From positions 930,001 to 994,000 of the forward strand of contig NZ_JAPENX010000001.1 of the NCBI RefSeq assembly GCF_026341815.1: DNA of 64,000 nt, in the 5' to 3' direction. A program made the position numbers and the translations under genes. The notes beneath the pieces are model-generated. The model ran no database searches. It was not told the DNA's origin and saw only the letters and a program-made list of their open reading frames with translations. Shown here piece after piece: positions 41,196-49,680 of the stretch. Position 1 is the first letter of the stretch; each line of letters begins with the position of its first letter. The DNA is from Streptomyces sp. NBC_00572 (lineage in GTDB: Bacteria > Actinomycetota > Actinomycetes > Streptomycetales > Streptomycetaceae).

Positions 41196-43301
41196 TCAGG
41201 CGGTCGGGAGCGTGAGTGTGACGCTGCTCTGGAGCAGTTCGGGAGCGGTCCAGGCGGAGCGGGTCCCGGCGTACGGCGTGCCGAAGGCGGTGGTGCCGAG
41301 GAGGAGCCGCTTGCGGGTGCCCTCGGGGGCGGTGACGGGTGCGACGAGGCCGGCGGGGGCCTTGACGGTGACCGCGGTGCCGATGCGGTAGGCGGTCACC
41401 TTTCCGGCGGCGAGGGCCTGGTCCCAGGCGGTGCGGCGGGTCAGTTCGGTGCCGACGTCCCGTTGGGCCGGGTTCACCAGCGGGGCGCTCGGGGCGAACA
41501 GGCCCCGGTAGTCGGCGAGTACCCGGTCGAGGACGGGGTAGAGGATGCGCTCCTCGGCGAGGTTCGACTGGTGCACGTAGTGCGGCCGGGGGTCGTTGCC
41601 CAGGACGTGGGAGAGGGCGGTGCGGGCTTCCTGCGGCACGATGTGGTCGGCGTAGCCGGTGGCCGTGGGGAGCGGGGCGGGCAGGCAGGTGGAGGCCGGG
41701 TTGGACTCGCAGATTCCGCTGCCGCCGTCGGCGCGGGAGGTGTAGATCCAGTTGTACTCGTCGGCCATCTCGGCCGCGGTGCCCACGTTGTAGTACACGT
41801 TCATGGGGTGGCGGGGCACGGTCTTCGCGGCGCCGGACGCGGTGCCGATCGAACGCTGCTGCGGCTCGCGGGAGTTGTCGCTGCCGGCCCACTTGACGCC
41901 GTTGTCGGCGAGGGCGCCGGCGAGGTTCGGGTTGTCGACGGGCTGCTGGGGCAGGGTCCTGAGGCCGGAGTGCTCGCCGGTGACGAGTTCGGAGCGGTCG
42001 ACGGAGATGCCCTTGCCGACGGCCCAGTTGTGGTTGTTCCGGATCTGGCCGGAGAGCTCGGAGCGGCTGACCCAGAGCGTGGTGCCGGCGGTGTCCTTGG
42101 CGCACTGCCAGGGGACGACGCTGTTGTCCTGGACGCAGCCGAGGAAGGGGTGGGTGTACGTGTGGTTGATCCACCGGTACTGAGCGCGGTCCGCGACGAG
42201 TTGGGTGGTCAGGGGGTCGGTGCCGCCGTGCTCGGTCTTCCACTGCTCGCCCTGGCCGCCGTTGTAGACCATGTCGAGGGTGAAGCCGGAGGACTTCTGC
42301 CAGGCGGCCGCGTACTGGGCGTCGGCGACCGTCATCCGGATGGGGTTGGCGCCCTCACCGTCGTCGCCGACGCAGTCGAAGTCGCCGGGCGTGCAGTTGA
42401 GGGTGGTGTCCCAGCGGGCGTCGGGGGCGAAGACGTCGTCGACGTGGACGGAGAGGTAGTTGCGGCTCTGGCCGAGGTGGACGCCGTCGGTGAGCCATTC
42501 GACGATGCCGCGGGCGAGGGCGCGGAACTGCCGCTGGTACTGGTTGTAGGCGAAGGTGACGACCAGTTCGCGGCGCCCGTCGGCGGTGTACTCGCCGACG
42601 AGGCTGGCCCGGCCGCCGCCGGCCGCTCCGTCGACGGGCACGTCGATGTAGCTGGTGTAGCCGGCGCGGGGGCGGCCCGCGTAGCCGTAGCTCTCGGCGA
42701 TCGTGGGGTCGTTGTCCTCGAAGGTGAGTGCCCCGGCCAGATACCGGAAGGGGCCGGTCTTCCCGGCGGCGGTGACGCCTGCCGTGGTCCCGTCGAGGAC
42801 GCCGGACCAGCCTCCCTCGTTGGTGTAGTCGAGGCCGACCCCGGGGTGCGACCAGGTGTAGGCGTCGACCTGCGGGATCCCGAAGGTCCGTTCGTACGTC
42901 CGGAGGGCGGTGTGCTCGGCCGAGTCGGGGCCGAAGGCGCTCTCGTGGGGCAGCACGACGCCCTGGTACTTGGCACGGGGACGGCCGTCGAGCGTGTCGC
43001 TGAGGAAGGCCGTGTCGAGGACCGGCCGGTTCGGGTCGTTCAGGTCGATCCGGCGGTACGGGACGCCGGCGCCCTTCAGCTCGGCGGTGATCGCCCCGAC
43101 CGCGCTGCCGCCGTCGTCGACGACGAGGACGGTGAGATCGATCCGGGGCGCGGGGGCCGCGAGGGCCTGCGCGGACGGAACGACGGTGGCGAGCAGCGCG
43201 GCGGCGGCGAGGGCCGCGACACGGGCACCGCGGGGTGCGACGCGGGCGGTGCGGCTCGTGCGGGGCGCGGTTCTGGGCGTACGGATTCGGCCGGAGTCCA
43301 T
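41196..43301 (-). CDS. Secreted NodB-like exopolysaccharide deacetylase (Agd3/CE18-like)
   Basis: 701 residues with a long signal peptide (cleavage near residue 49). Residues about 50-275 look like a beta-rich carbohydrate-binding region with an initial alpha/beta fold; a NodB-type deacetylase follows, with SVHVDDVF (Asp288, Asp289) and NHTYTHPFLGC (His380, His384) forming the expected metal-binding Asp-His-His triad. A C-terminal beta domain (about 600-701) closes the chain. The layout and motif phrasing resemble fungal Agd3, the galactosaminogalactan deacetylase. It is the first gene of the operon, with GAGGGGGG before the ATG. The exact substrate is inferred. Confidence 0.83.
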   Translation of the reverse strand: MDSGRIRTPRTAPRTSRTARVAPRGARVAALAAAALLATVVPSAQALAAPAPRIDLTVLVVDDGGSAVGAITAELKGAGVPYRRIDLNDPNRPVLDTAFLSDTLDGRPRAKYQGVVLPHESAFGPDSAEHTALRTYERTFGIPQVDAYTWSHPGVGLDYTNEGGWSGVLDGTTAGVTAAGKTGPFRYLAGALTFEDNDPTIAESYGYAGRPRAGYTSYIDVPVDGAAGGGRASLVGEYTADGRRELVVTFAYNQYQRQFRALARGIVEWLTDGVHLGQSRNYLSVHVDDVFAPDARWDTTLNCTPGDFDCVGDDGEGANPIRMTVADAQYAAAWQKSSGFTLDMVYNGGQGEQWKTEHGGTDPLTTQLVADRAQYRWINHTYTHPFLGCVQDNSVVPWQCAKDTAGTTLWVSRSELSGQIRNNHNWAVGKGISVDRSELVTGEHSGLRTLPQQPVDNPNLAGALADNGVKWAGSDNSREPQQRSIGTASGAAKTVPRHPMNVYYNVGTAAEMADEYNWIYTSRADGGSGICESNPASTCLPAPLPTATGYADHIVPQEARTALSHVLGNDPRPHYVHQSNLAEERILYPVLDRVLADYRGLFAPSAPLVNPAQRDVGTELTRRTAWDQALAAGKVTAYRIGTAVTVKAPAGLVAPVTAPEGTRKRLLLGTTAFGTPYAGTRSAWTAPELLQSSVTLTLPTA

Positions 43302-43616
43302 CAGGTGGTGTCCCCCCTCGGCAGGTCCCCGCGCACCGGGGGCCGGGGCGGCGAACCTGTGGAGATGATGCAGATGGTGCGAAGACGAGCGGGTCGTCCT
43401 TGCGTGACTGAGGTGAGTGTGAAGGAGCGCTCCGAGCCTGAACGGTAAACATGAAAGAGACACCACGGATGAGTGAATCAACGCCGCCGTGAGCGAACAG
43501 AGTGAGCGAGCGTAGGCTCGTTCTCGGCGCTCTCCGGGCCGAAATACGATGCGGCGGGCACGGTCGGCCCATCCCTCGACCGCCACAGAACTCAATGGAA
43601 GCGAGATTTCACCACC
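43302..43616. other. Divergent region between the polysaccharide operon and pepA
   Basis: 315 bases with no credible gene. TACGAT at 43545-43550 is a possible -10 for pepA. GTGAGCGA-type sequence repeats at 43487-43511 have no obvious role. The region must hold the promoter of the polysaccharide operon, but I cannot place it. Confidence 0.5.
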
Positions 43617-45125
43617 GTGACTGCTCTCACTCTCAGCACCGCCGGCGCGGCGACGCTCCGCGCCGACGCCCTCGTCGTCGGCGTCGCCAAGTCCGGGAAG
43701 ACGCTCGTCGTCGCCCCGGGCGCCGAGGCCGTCGACAAGGCCTTCGACGGCCGGCTCGCCGCCGTCCTGGAGACGCTGGGTGCCTCCGGTGCCGAGGGTG
43801 AGGCGACCAAGCTGCCCGCCCCCGCCGGTCTCAAGGCCCCCGTCGTCCTGGCCGTCGGCCTGGGCTCCGCCCCCGAGGACGGCGAGTCCTACGGCGCGGA
43901 GACCCTGCGCCGGGCCGCCGGCGTCGCCGCCCGCACCCTGACCGGCGCGAAGAAGGCCGCGTTCGCGCTGCCGATCGCCGCCGCCGAGGACGCCGCCGCC
44001 ATCGCGGAGGGCGCCCTGCTCGGGGCGTACGCCTTCACGGCGTACCAGGAGAACGGCAAGGACGCGAAGAAGCCGCTGGGCGAGGTCGCCCTGCTCGGCG
44101 CCAAGCCGCGCGACAAGGCCTTCAAGGCGGCCGCCGAGCGCGCCCAGGCCGTCGCCGAGGAGATCAACCGCGCCCGCGACCTGATCAACATGCCGCCGAA
44201 CGACCTGACCCCGGCCGCCTTCGCCGCCGCGGCCCAGGCCGCCGGCAAGGAGCACGGCCTCAAGGTCCAGGTCCTCGACGAGAAGGCGCTCGCCAAGGGC
44301 GGCTTCGGCGGCATCCTCGGTGTCGGCGTCGGCTCGGAGAACCCGCCGCGCCTGGTCCGGATCGGCTACACCCACCCGAAGGCGGAGAAGACCCTCGCCC
44401 TGGTCGGCAAGGGCATCACCTACGACTCGGGCGGCATCTCCCTGAAGCCGGCCGGCCACAACGAGACGATGAAGTGCGACATGAGCGGCGCCGCCGCCGT
44501 GTTCTCCACCGTCGTCGCCGCGGCCCGCCTCGGCCTCGAGGTCAACGTCACCGGCTGGCTCGCCCTCGCCGAGAACATGCCGTCCGGCTCCGCCACCCGC
44601 CCGGGTGACGTGCTGCGCATGTACAGCGGCAAGACCGTCGAGGTCCTGAACACCGACGCCGAGGGCCGTCTCGTCCTCGCCGACGCGCTGACCAAGGCCT
44701 CCGAGGAGCACCCGGACGCGATCGTCGACGTGGCGACCCTGACCGGCGCGATGGTCCTGGCGCTGGGCAACCGCACCTTCGGCATCATGGCCAACGACGA
44801 CGACTACCGCTCCGCGATCCACGAGATTGCGGAGGAGGTCGGCGAGGCGTCCTGGCCGATGCCGCTCCCCGCGGACCTGCGCAAGGGCATGGACTCCCCC
44901 ACCGCCGACATCGCCAACATGGGTGAGCGGATGGGCGGCGGCCTGGTCGCCGGTCTCTTCCTCCAGGAGTTCGTGGGCGAGGGCATCACCTGGGCCCACC
45001 TGGACATCGCGGGCCCGGCCTTCCACGAGGGCGCCCCGTACGGCTACACCCCCAAGGGCGGCACCGGCTCCTCGGTCCGCACCCTGGTGAAGCTGGCCGA
45101 GAACACCGCGGCCGGCCTGCTCTGA
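43617..45125 (+). CDS. pepA: Leucyl aminopeptidase PepA (M17)
   Basis: 502 residues, GTG start. It is a hexameric cytosolic metalloexopeptidase releasing N-terminal residues from peptides. The M17 catalytic signature NTDAEGRL is intact, with upstream metal ligands in LVGKGITYDSGG and KCDMSGAA, and DLINMPPNDLTP at the domain junction. Length is standard for the family. It is monocistronic and ends at a strong hairpin. Confidence 0.97.
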   Translation: MTALTLSTAGAATLRADALVVGVAKSGKTLVVAPGAEAVDKAFDGRLAAVLETLGASGAEGEATKLPAPAGLKAPVVLAVGLGSAPEDGESYGAETLRRAAGVAARTLTGAKKAAFALPIAAAEDAAAIAEGALLGAYAFTAYQENGKDAKKPLGEVALLGAKPRDKAFKAAAERAQAVAEEINRARDLINMPPNDLTPAAFAAAAQAAGKEHGLKVQVLDEKALAKGGFGGILGVGVGSENPPRLVRIGYTHPKAEKTLALVGKGITYDSGGISLKPAGHNETMKCDMSGAAAVFSTVVAAARLGLEVNVTGWLALAENMPSGSATRPGDVLRMYSGKTVEVLNTDAEGRLVLADALTKASEEHPDAIVDVATLTGAMVLALGNRTFGIMANDDDYRSAIHEIAEEVGEASWPMPLPADLRKGMDSPTADIANMGERMGGGLVAGLFLQEFVGEGITWAHLDIAGPAFHEGAPYGYTPKGGTGSSVRTLVKLAENTAAGLL

Positions 45126-45135
45126 CCGGTCGGTG

Positions 45136-45168
45136 ACGGCCCCGGGTCCGTACGGGACCCGGGGCCGT
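45136..45168 (+). terminator. Terminator after pepA
   Basis: A 14-bp stem (ACGGCCCCGGGTCC and its complement) with a short loop, 11 bases beyond the stop. Confidence 0.87.
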
Positions 45169-45401
45169 CGCCGTTCGCTCGCGACGAAATCCGTAGCTTC
45201 GTACGCTCTGGTCGGCCCCCCGTACGGACGATCGGCCGTCTCAGAGCCCGGCCCCGCGTCCCGCCATCCGTCAACAAGTGCGAAGATGGGTTCTCGGCAG
45301 GACAGGGCCCCCACCACAGGGCCGAAAATAAGCGGCCGAACACCAGCCGCCGCCCGGTCACTGAGGACCGGCGACGAGCGCACATGCATGGAGGACGTGA
45401 C

Positions 45402-46790
45402 GTGGCGAACGACGCCAGCACCGTTTTCGACCTAGTGATCCTCGGCGGCGGTAGCGGCGGTTACGCCGCGGCGCTGCGCGGAGCGCAGCTGGGCCTGGAC
45501 GTCGCACTGATCGAGAAGAACAAGCTCGGCGGCACCTGCCTGCACAACGGCTGCATCCCGACGAAGGCCCTGCTCCACGCCGGCGAGGTCGCCGACCAGA
45601 CCCGCGAGGCAGAGCAGTTCGGTGTCAAGGCCTCCTTCGAGGGCATCGACATCAAGGCCGTGCACAAGTACAAGGACGACGTGATCTCGGGCCTGTACAA
45701 GGGTCTGCAGGGTCTCGTCGCCTCCCGCAAGGTGACCTACATCGAGGGCACCGGCCACCTGTCCTCCCCGACCTCCGTCGATGTCGACGGTCGTCGTGTC
45801 GAGGGCCGTCACATCCTCCTGGCCACCGGTTCCGTGCCGAAGTCCCTCCCCGGCCTGGAGATCGACGGCAACCGGATCATCACCTCGGACCACGCGCTGA
45901 CCCTGGACCGGGTCCCGGAGTCCGCGATCATCCTCGGCGGCGGTGTCATCGGCGTCGAGTTCGCCTCCGCGTGGAAGTCCTTCGGCACCGACGTCACGGT
46001 GATCGAGGGCATGAAGCACCTCGTTCCCGTCGAGGACGAGAACAGCTCGAAGCTTCTTGAGCGCGCGTTCCGCAAGCGCGGCATCAAGTTCAACCTCGGC
46101 ACCTTCTTCCAGTCCGCCGAGTACACCGACAACGGCGTCAAGGTCACCCTGGCCGACGGCAAGACCTTCGAGGCCGAGGTGCTTCTGGTCGCCATCGGCC
46201 GCGGTCCGGTCTCCGCCGGTCTCGGTTACGAGGAGCAGGGCGTCGCGATGGACCGCGGCTACGTCCTGGTCGACGAGTACATGCGCACCAACGTGCCGAC
46301 GATCTCGGCCGTGGGCGACCTCGTCCCGACGCTCCAGCTCGCGCACGTCGGCTTCGCCGAGGGCATCCTCGTCGCGGAGCGCCTGGCCGGCCTGAAGGCC
46401 GTCCCGATCGACTACGACGGCGTGCCCCGGGTGACGTACTGCCACCCCGAGGTCGCCTCCGTCGGCATCACCGAGGCCAAGGCCAAGGAGATCTACGGCG
46501 CGGACAAGGTCGTCGCCCTGAAGTACAACCTCGCGGGCAACGGCAAGAGCAAGATCCTCAAGACCGCGGGCGAGATCAAGCTCGTCCAGGTCAAGGACGG
46601 TGCCGTGGTCGGCGTCCACATGGTCGGTGACCGCATGGGCGAGCAGGTCGGCGAAGCGCAGCTGATCTACAACTGGGAGGCGCTGCCGGCCGAGGTCGCG
46701 CAGCTCATCCACGCTCACCCGACGCAGAACGAGGCGCTCGGCGAGGCCCACCTGGCCCTGGCCGGCAAGCCCCTGCACTCCCACGACTGA
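45402..46790 (+). CDS. lpdA: Dihydrolipoamide dehydrogenase (E3) LpdA
   Basis: 462 residues from the GTG at 45402 (GGAGGA upstream). FAD/NAD flavoenzyme that reoxidises dihydrolipoyl groups of 2-oxoacid dehydrogenase complexes. FAD motif [13 protein letters not shown], redox-active disulfide [16 protein letters not shown] motif [13 protein letters not shown], a second FAD strand ending SAVGDL, and the dimer-interface [10 protein letters not shown] are all present. It precedes the E2 gene by 62 bases on the same strand, making a probable operon. Confidence 0.97.
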   Translation: MANDASTVFDLVILGGGSGGYAAALRGAQLGLDVALIEKNKLGGTCLHNGCIPTKALLHAGEVADQTREAEQFGVKASFEGIDIKAVHKYKDDVISGLYKGLQGLVASRKVTYIEGTGHLSSPTSVDVDGRRVEGRHILLATGSVPKSLPGLEIDGNRIITSDHALTLDRVPESAIILGGGVIGVEFASAWKSFGTDVTVIEGMKHLVPVEDENSSKLLERAFRKRGIKFNLGTFFQSAEYTDNGVKVTLADGKTFEAEVLLVAIGRGPVSAGLGYEEQGVAMDRGYVLVDEYMRTNVPTISAVGDLVPTLQLAHVGFAEGILVAERLAGLKAVPIDYDGVPRVTYCHPEVASVGITEAKAKEIYGADKVVALKYNLAGNGKSKILKTAGEIKLVQVKDGAVVGVHMVGDRMGEQVGEAQLIYNWEALPAEVAQLIHAHPTQNEALGEAHLALAGKPLHSHD

Positions 46791-46852
46791 CGCTCACGTC
46801 ATCACAGGGCGCGACGACCACTTCCCGCAATTCGTTAGGAGCAACTGAAACC

Positions 46853-48610
46853 ATGTCGGTTTCCGTAACCCTGCCGGCGCTCGGCGAGAGCGTCACCGAG
46901 GGCACCGTCACCCGCTGGCTCAAGGCCGAGGGTGAGCGTGTCGAGGCCGACGAGCCGTTGCTCGAGGTCTCGACCGACAAGGTCGACACCGAGATCCCCG
47001 CCCCCGCCTCGGGCATCCTGGCCTCCATCAAGGTCGCCGAGGACGAGACGGTCGAGGTCGGCGCCGAGCTGGCCATCATCGACGACGGCACGGGCGCCCC
47101 GGCCGCCGCTCCGGCTCCGGCCGCCGAGCCCGTCGCGGCCCCGGCCGCCCCGGCGCCGGTCGCCGAGGCCCCGGCCGCTCCGGCCCCCGTGGCCGAGACC
47201 CCCGCCGCCGCCCCGGCGGGCGGTGCCACCGGCACCGACGTCGTGCTGCCCGCGCTCGGCGAGTCCGTCACCGAGGGCACCGTGACCCGCTGGCTGAAGT
47301 CGGTCGGCGAGACCGTCGAGGCCGACGAGCCGCTGCTCGAGGTCTCCACGGACAAGGTCGACACCGAGATCCCGGCCCCGGTCTCCGGTGTCCTCCTGGA
47401 GATCGTCGTCGCCGAGGACGAGTCCGCCGAGGTCGGCGCCAAGCTCGCCGTCATCGGTGCCGCGGGTGCGGCTCCGGCCGCCGCCCCGGCCCCGGCTCCG
47501 GCCGCTCCCGTCGCCGCTCCGGCCCCGGTCGCCGCCCCGGCTCCGGCCGCTCCGGCTCCGGCCCCCGCGCCGGTCGCCCCGGCTGCCCCGGTCGCCGCTC
47601 CGGCTCCGGTCGCCCAGGCCCCGTCGATCGCTCCGGCCGTCGTCACCCCGGTTCCGGCGACCCCCGCGGCCGCTCCCGCCGAGGACGGCGCGTACGTGAC
47701 CCCGCTGGTCCGCAAGCTCGCCACCGAGAACGGTGTCGACCTGGCGGCCGTCAAGGGCTCGGGCGTCGGTGGCCGCATCCGCAAGCAGGACGTCCTCGCG
47801 GCCGCCGAGGCCAAGAAGGCCTCCGCCGCCGCCCCCGCCGCGGCTGCTCCGGCCGCCGCCAAGGCTCCGGCCCTGGAGGTCTCCCCGCTGCGCGGTCAGA
47901 CCGTCAAGATGACCCGCATGCGCAAGGTCATCGGCGACAACATGATGAAGGCGCTGCACGGCCAGGCCCAGCTGACCTCGGTCGTCGAGGTCGACATCAC
48001 CAAGCTGATGAAGCTGCGCGGCCGCGCGAAGGACTCCTTCGCCGCCCGTGAGGGCGTCAAGCTGTCCCCGATGCCGTTCTTCGTGAAGGCGGCGGCCCAG
48101 GCGCTGAAGGCCCACCCGGTCATCAACGCCCGGATCAACGAGGACGAGGGCACGATCACCTACTTCGACACCGAGAACATCGGTATCGCGGTGGACTCCG
48201 AGAAGGGTCTGATGACCCCGGTCATCAAGGGTGCGGGCGACCTCAACATCGCCGGCATCTCGAAGAAGACCGCGGAGCTGGCCGGCGCCGTGCGCGCCAG
48301 CAAGATCACCCCGGACGACCTGGCCGGTGCGACCTTCACCATCTCCAACACCGGTTCGCGCGGCGCGCTGTTCGACACGATCATCGTGCCCCCGAACCAG
48401 GTCGCCATCCTGGGCATCGGCGCCACCGTGCGCCGTCCGGTCGTCATCAACCACCCGGACCTGGGTGAGACGATCGCGATCCGCGACATGACGTACGTCG
48501 CGCTGTCCTACGACCACCGTCTGGTGGACGGCGCCGACGCCGCCCGCTACCTGACCTCGGTCAAGGCGATCCTTGAGGCCGGCGAGTTCGAGAACGACCT
48601 CGGTCTGTAG
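46853..48610 (+). CDS. sucB: 2-oxoacid dehydrogenase E2 (dihydrolipoamide acyltransferase)
   Basis: 585 residues. Two lipoyl domains (1-80 and about 125-200), each with the lipoylated Lys in [12 protein letters not shown], are joined by Ala/Pro linkers; a peripheral-subunit-binding domain (about 280-318, [28 protein letters not shown]) and the catalytic domain (about 345-585, with [14 protein letters not shown]) follow. In Actinobacteria a single E2 serves both pyruvate and 2-oxoglutarate complexes, so the neighbouring aceE may be its partner; the sucB label is conventional. The linkers are strongly biased to GCN and CCN codons. Ends at a hairpin. Confidence 0.95.
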   Translation: MSVSVTLPALGESVTEGTVTRWLKAEGERVEADEPLLEVSTDKVDTEIPAPASGILASIKVAEDETVEVGAELAIIDDGTGAPAAAPAPAAEPVAAPAAPAPVAEAPAAPAPVAETPAAAPAGGATGTDVVLPALGESVTEGTVTRWLKSVGETVEADEPLLEVSTDKVDTEIPAPVSGVLLEIVVAEDESAEVGAKLAVIGAAGAAPAAAPAPAPAAPVAAPAPVAAPAPAAPAPAPAPVAPAAPVAAPAPVAQAPSIAPAVVTPVPATPAAAPAEDGAYVTPLVRKLATENGVDLAAVKGSGVGGRIRKQDVLAAAEAKKASAAAPAAAAPAAAKAPALEVSPLRGQTVKMTRMRKVIGDNMMKALHGQAQLTSVVEVDITKLMKLRGRAKDSFAAREGVKLSPMPFFVKAAAQALKAHPVINARINEDEGTITYFDTENIGIAVDSEKGLMTPVIKGAGDLNIAGISKKTAELAGAVRASKITPDDLAGATFTISNTGSRGALFDTIIVPPNQVAILGIGATVRRPVVINHPDLGETIAIRDMTYVALSYDHRLVDGADAARYLTSVKAILEAGEFENDLGL

Positions 48611-48648
48611 GGCTCCCGCCGAAAGGCAACGTAACGAGCCTCACCTGC

Positions 48649-48685
48649 GGCGCCCCCGTCCGGAAGTGTTTCCGGACGGGGGCGC
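48649..48685 (+). terminator. Terminator after the E2 gene
   Basis: A perfect 17-bp stem (48649-48665 with 48669-48685) and 3-base loop, followed by TATTGTCTTT. Confidence 0.9.
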
Positions 48686-48729
48686 CGCCGTATTGTCTTT
48701 AGAGTCAACACTCCCCGAGGAGCCGCTTC

Positions 48730-49353
48730 ATGACCGTCCCCGTCGTCCACTCGCTGCGCGAGCAGATCCGCGAGCACATCGTGGAGGGGATCGTCAGCGG
48801 CCGCTGGAAGCCGGGCGAGCGGATCGTGGAGCGCCGGATCGCGACCGAGCTGGAGGTCAGCCAGACCCCCGTGCGCGAGGCGCTGCGCGAGCTGGAGTCG
48901 CTGCGGCTGATCGAGTCGGCGCCGAACAAGGGCGTCCGGGTCCGCAATCTGACCGCCGCCGACCTGGAGGAGAGCTACCCCGTCCGGGCCGGTCTGGAGC
49001 AGATCGCGGCCGAGCTGGCGGCCGGTCGGCTCGCGACGGACTGCTCGGCCCTGGAGCCGCACGTGGCGGCCCTGTACGAGGCGGACGCGACCTCCGACGG
49101 GACCGCGCAGGTGCGGCACACGGTGGCCTTCCACCGGGAGCTGGTGAAGGCCGCGGGGAACGCCGTCCTGCTGCACACCTGGGAGACGCTCGGCATCGAG
49201 GTCTTCACGGCCCTGTCGATCCGCTGGCTGGGCACGGTCCAGAAGTCGTACGCGGAGGAGCACCAGGAGCTGGTGGAGGCCTTCCGCCGGGGCGACCCGA
49301 ACATCGGCGCGCTGGTGAAGGCGCACGTGCTGGGCTGCGCGCCGCGCGCCTGA
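48730..49353 (+). CDS. GntR-family transcriptional regulator (FadR/FCD type)
   Basis: 207 residues. The winged helix-turn-helix (10-70: LREQIREHIVEGIVSGRWKPGERI, VSQTPVREALRELESLRLI) leads into an FCD effector domain with His residues (HTVAFHRELVKAAGN) that commonly bind a metal and a small acid. GAGGAGCC precedes the ATG. Its location between the E2 gene and aceE suggests control of pyruvate or 2-oxoacid metabolism, perhaps of aceE, whose upstream region holds palindromes. Target and effector are inferred. Confidence 0.92.
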   Translation: MTVPVVHSLREQIREHIVEGIVSGRWKPGERIVERRIATELEVSQTPVREALRELESLRLIESAPNKGVRVRNLTAADLEESYPVRAGLEQIAAELAAGRLATDCSALEPHVAALYEADATSDGTAQVRHTVAFHRELVKAAGNAVLLHTWETLGIEVFTALSIRWLGTVQKSYAEEHQELVEAFRRGDPNIGALVKAHVLGCAPRA

Positions 49354-49410
49354 AGCCTCATTCCCCGCTCTCTCCGCTCACTCGTTCCTCAGTTTTCAGT
49401 AACGCAACGT

Positions 49411-49440
49411 AGCGGGTCCACCCCTCTGGGTGGGCCCGCT
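49411..49440 (+). terminator. Terminator after the GntR gene
   Basis: AGCGGGTCCACCC pairs with GGGTGGGCCCGCT (one G-U) around a short loop, 58 bases after the stop. Confidence 0.85.
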
Positions 49441-49461
49441 CATTCGTGCGAGCACCCTCTC

Positions 49462-49532
49462 AGAAAGTGGCTCCCACCTGCGAAAACTAGGCACCGGGTG
49501 CCCAGTTTCGCGGCACCCTGTGCCGACTTTCT
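49462..49532. promoter_or_regulatory. Twin palindromes upstream of aceE
   Basis: Two 13-bp palindromes with identical arms, GGCAC-N3-GTGCC, lie at 49490-49502 and 49512-49524, centres 22 bp apart. The first is embedded in a longer inverted repeat (about 49480-49511, GCGAAAACT...AGTTTCGC), and AGAAAGT/ACTTTCT form an outer pair (49462, 49526). This is a strong candidate for a dimeric repressor's operator. A GATCGATCATCGATCG block (about 49564-49579) lies further downstream. Confidence 0.65.
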
Positions 49533-49680
49533 CGATACGGAGAGGTTTTCCCCTTCAACCCTTTGATCGATCATCGATCGTCGGTTTACAGTCTTCGGCG
49601 GGCCGCTACCCGGCCCTTCGCCCTGTCCTGCCAGACAAGGCACCCCTTCTCCACCCCCATCTGTCCGGAAGGCGGCGATC

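Noticed and set aside
43302..45389. Upstream extension of the deacetylase-like gene antisense through pepA
   Set aside because: The first ribosome site and signal peptide occur at 43301; the extension reads against the pepA gene.
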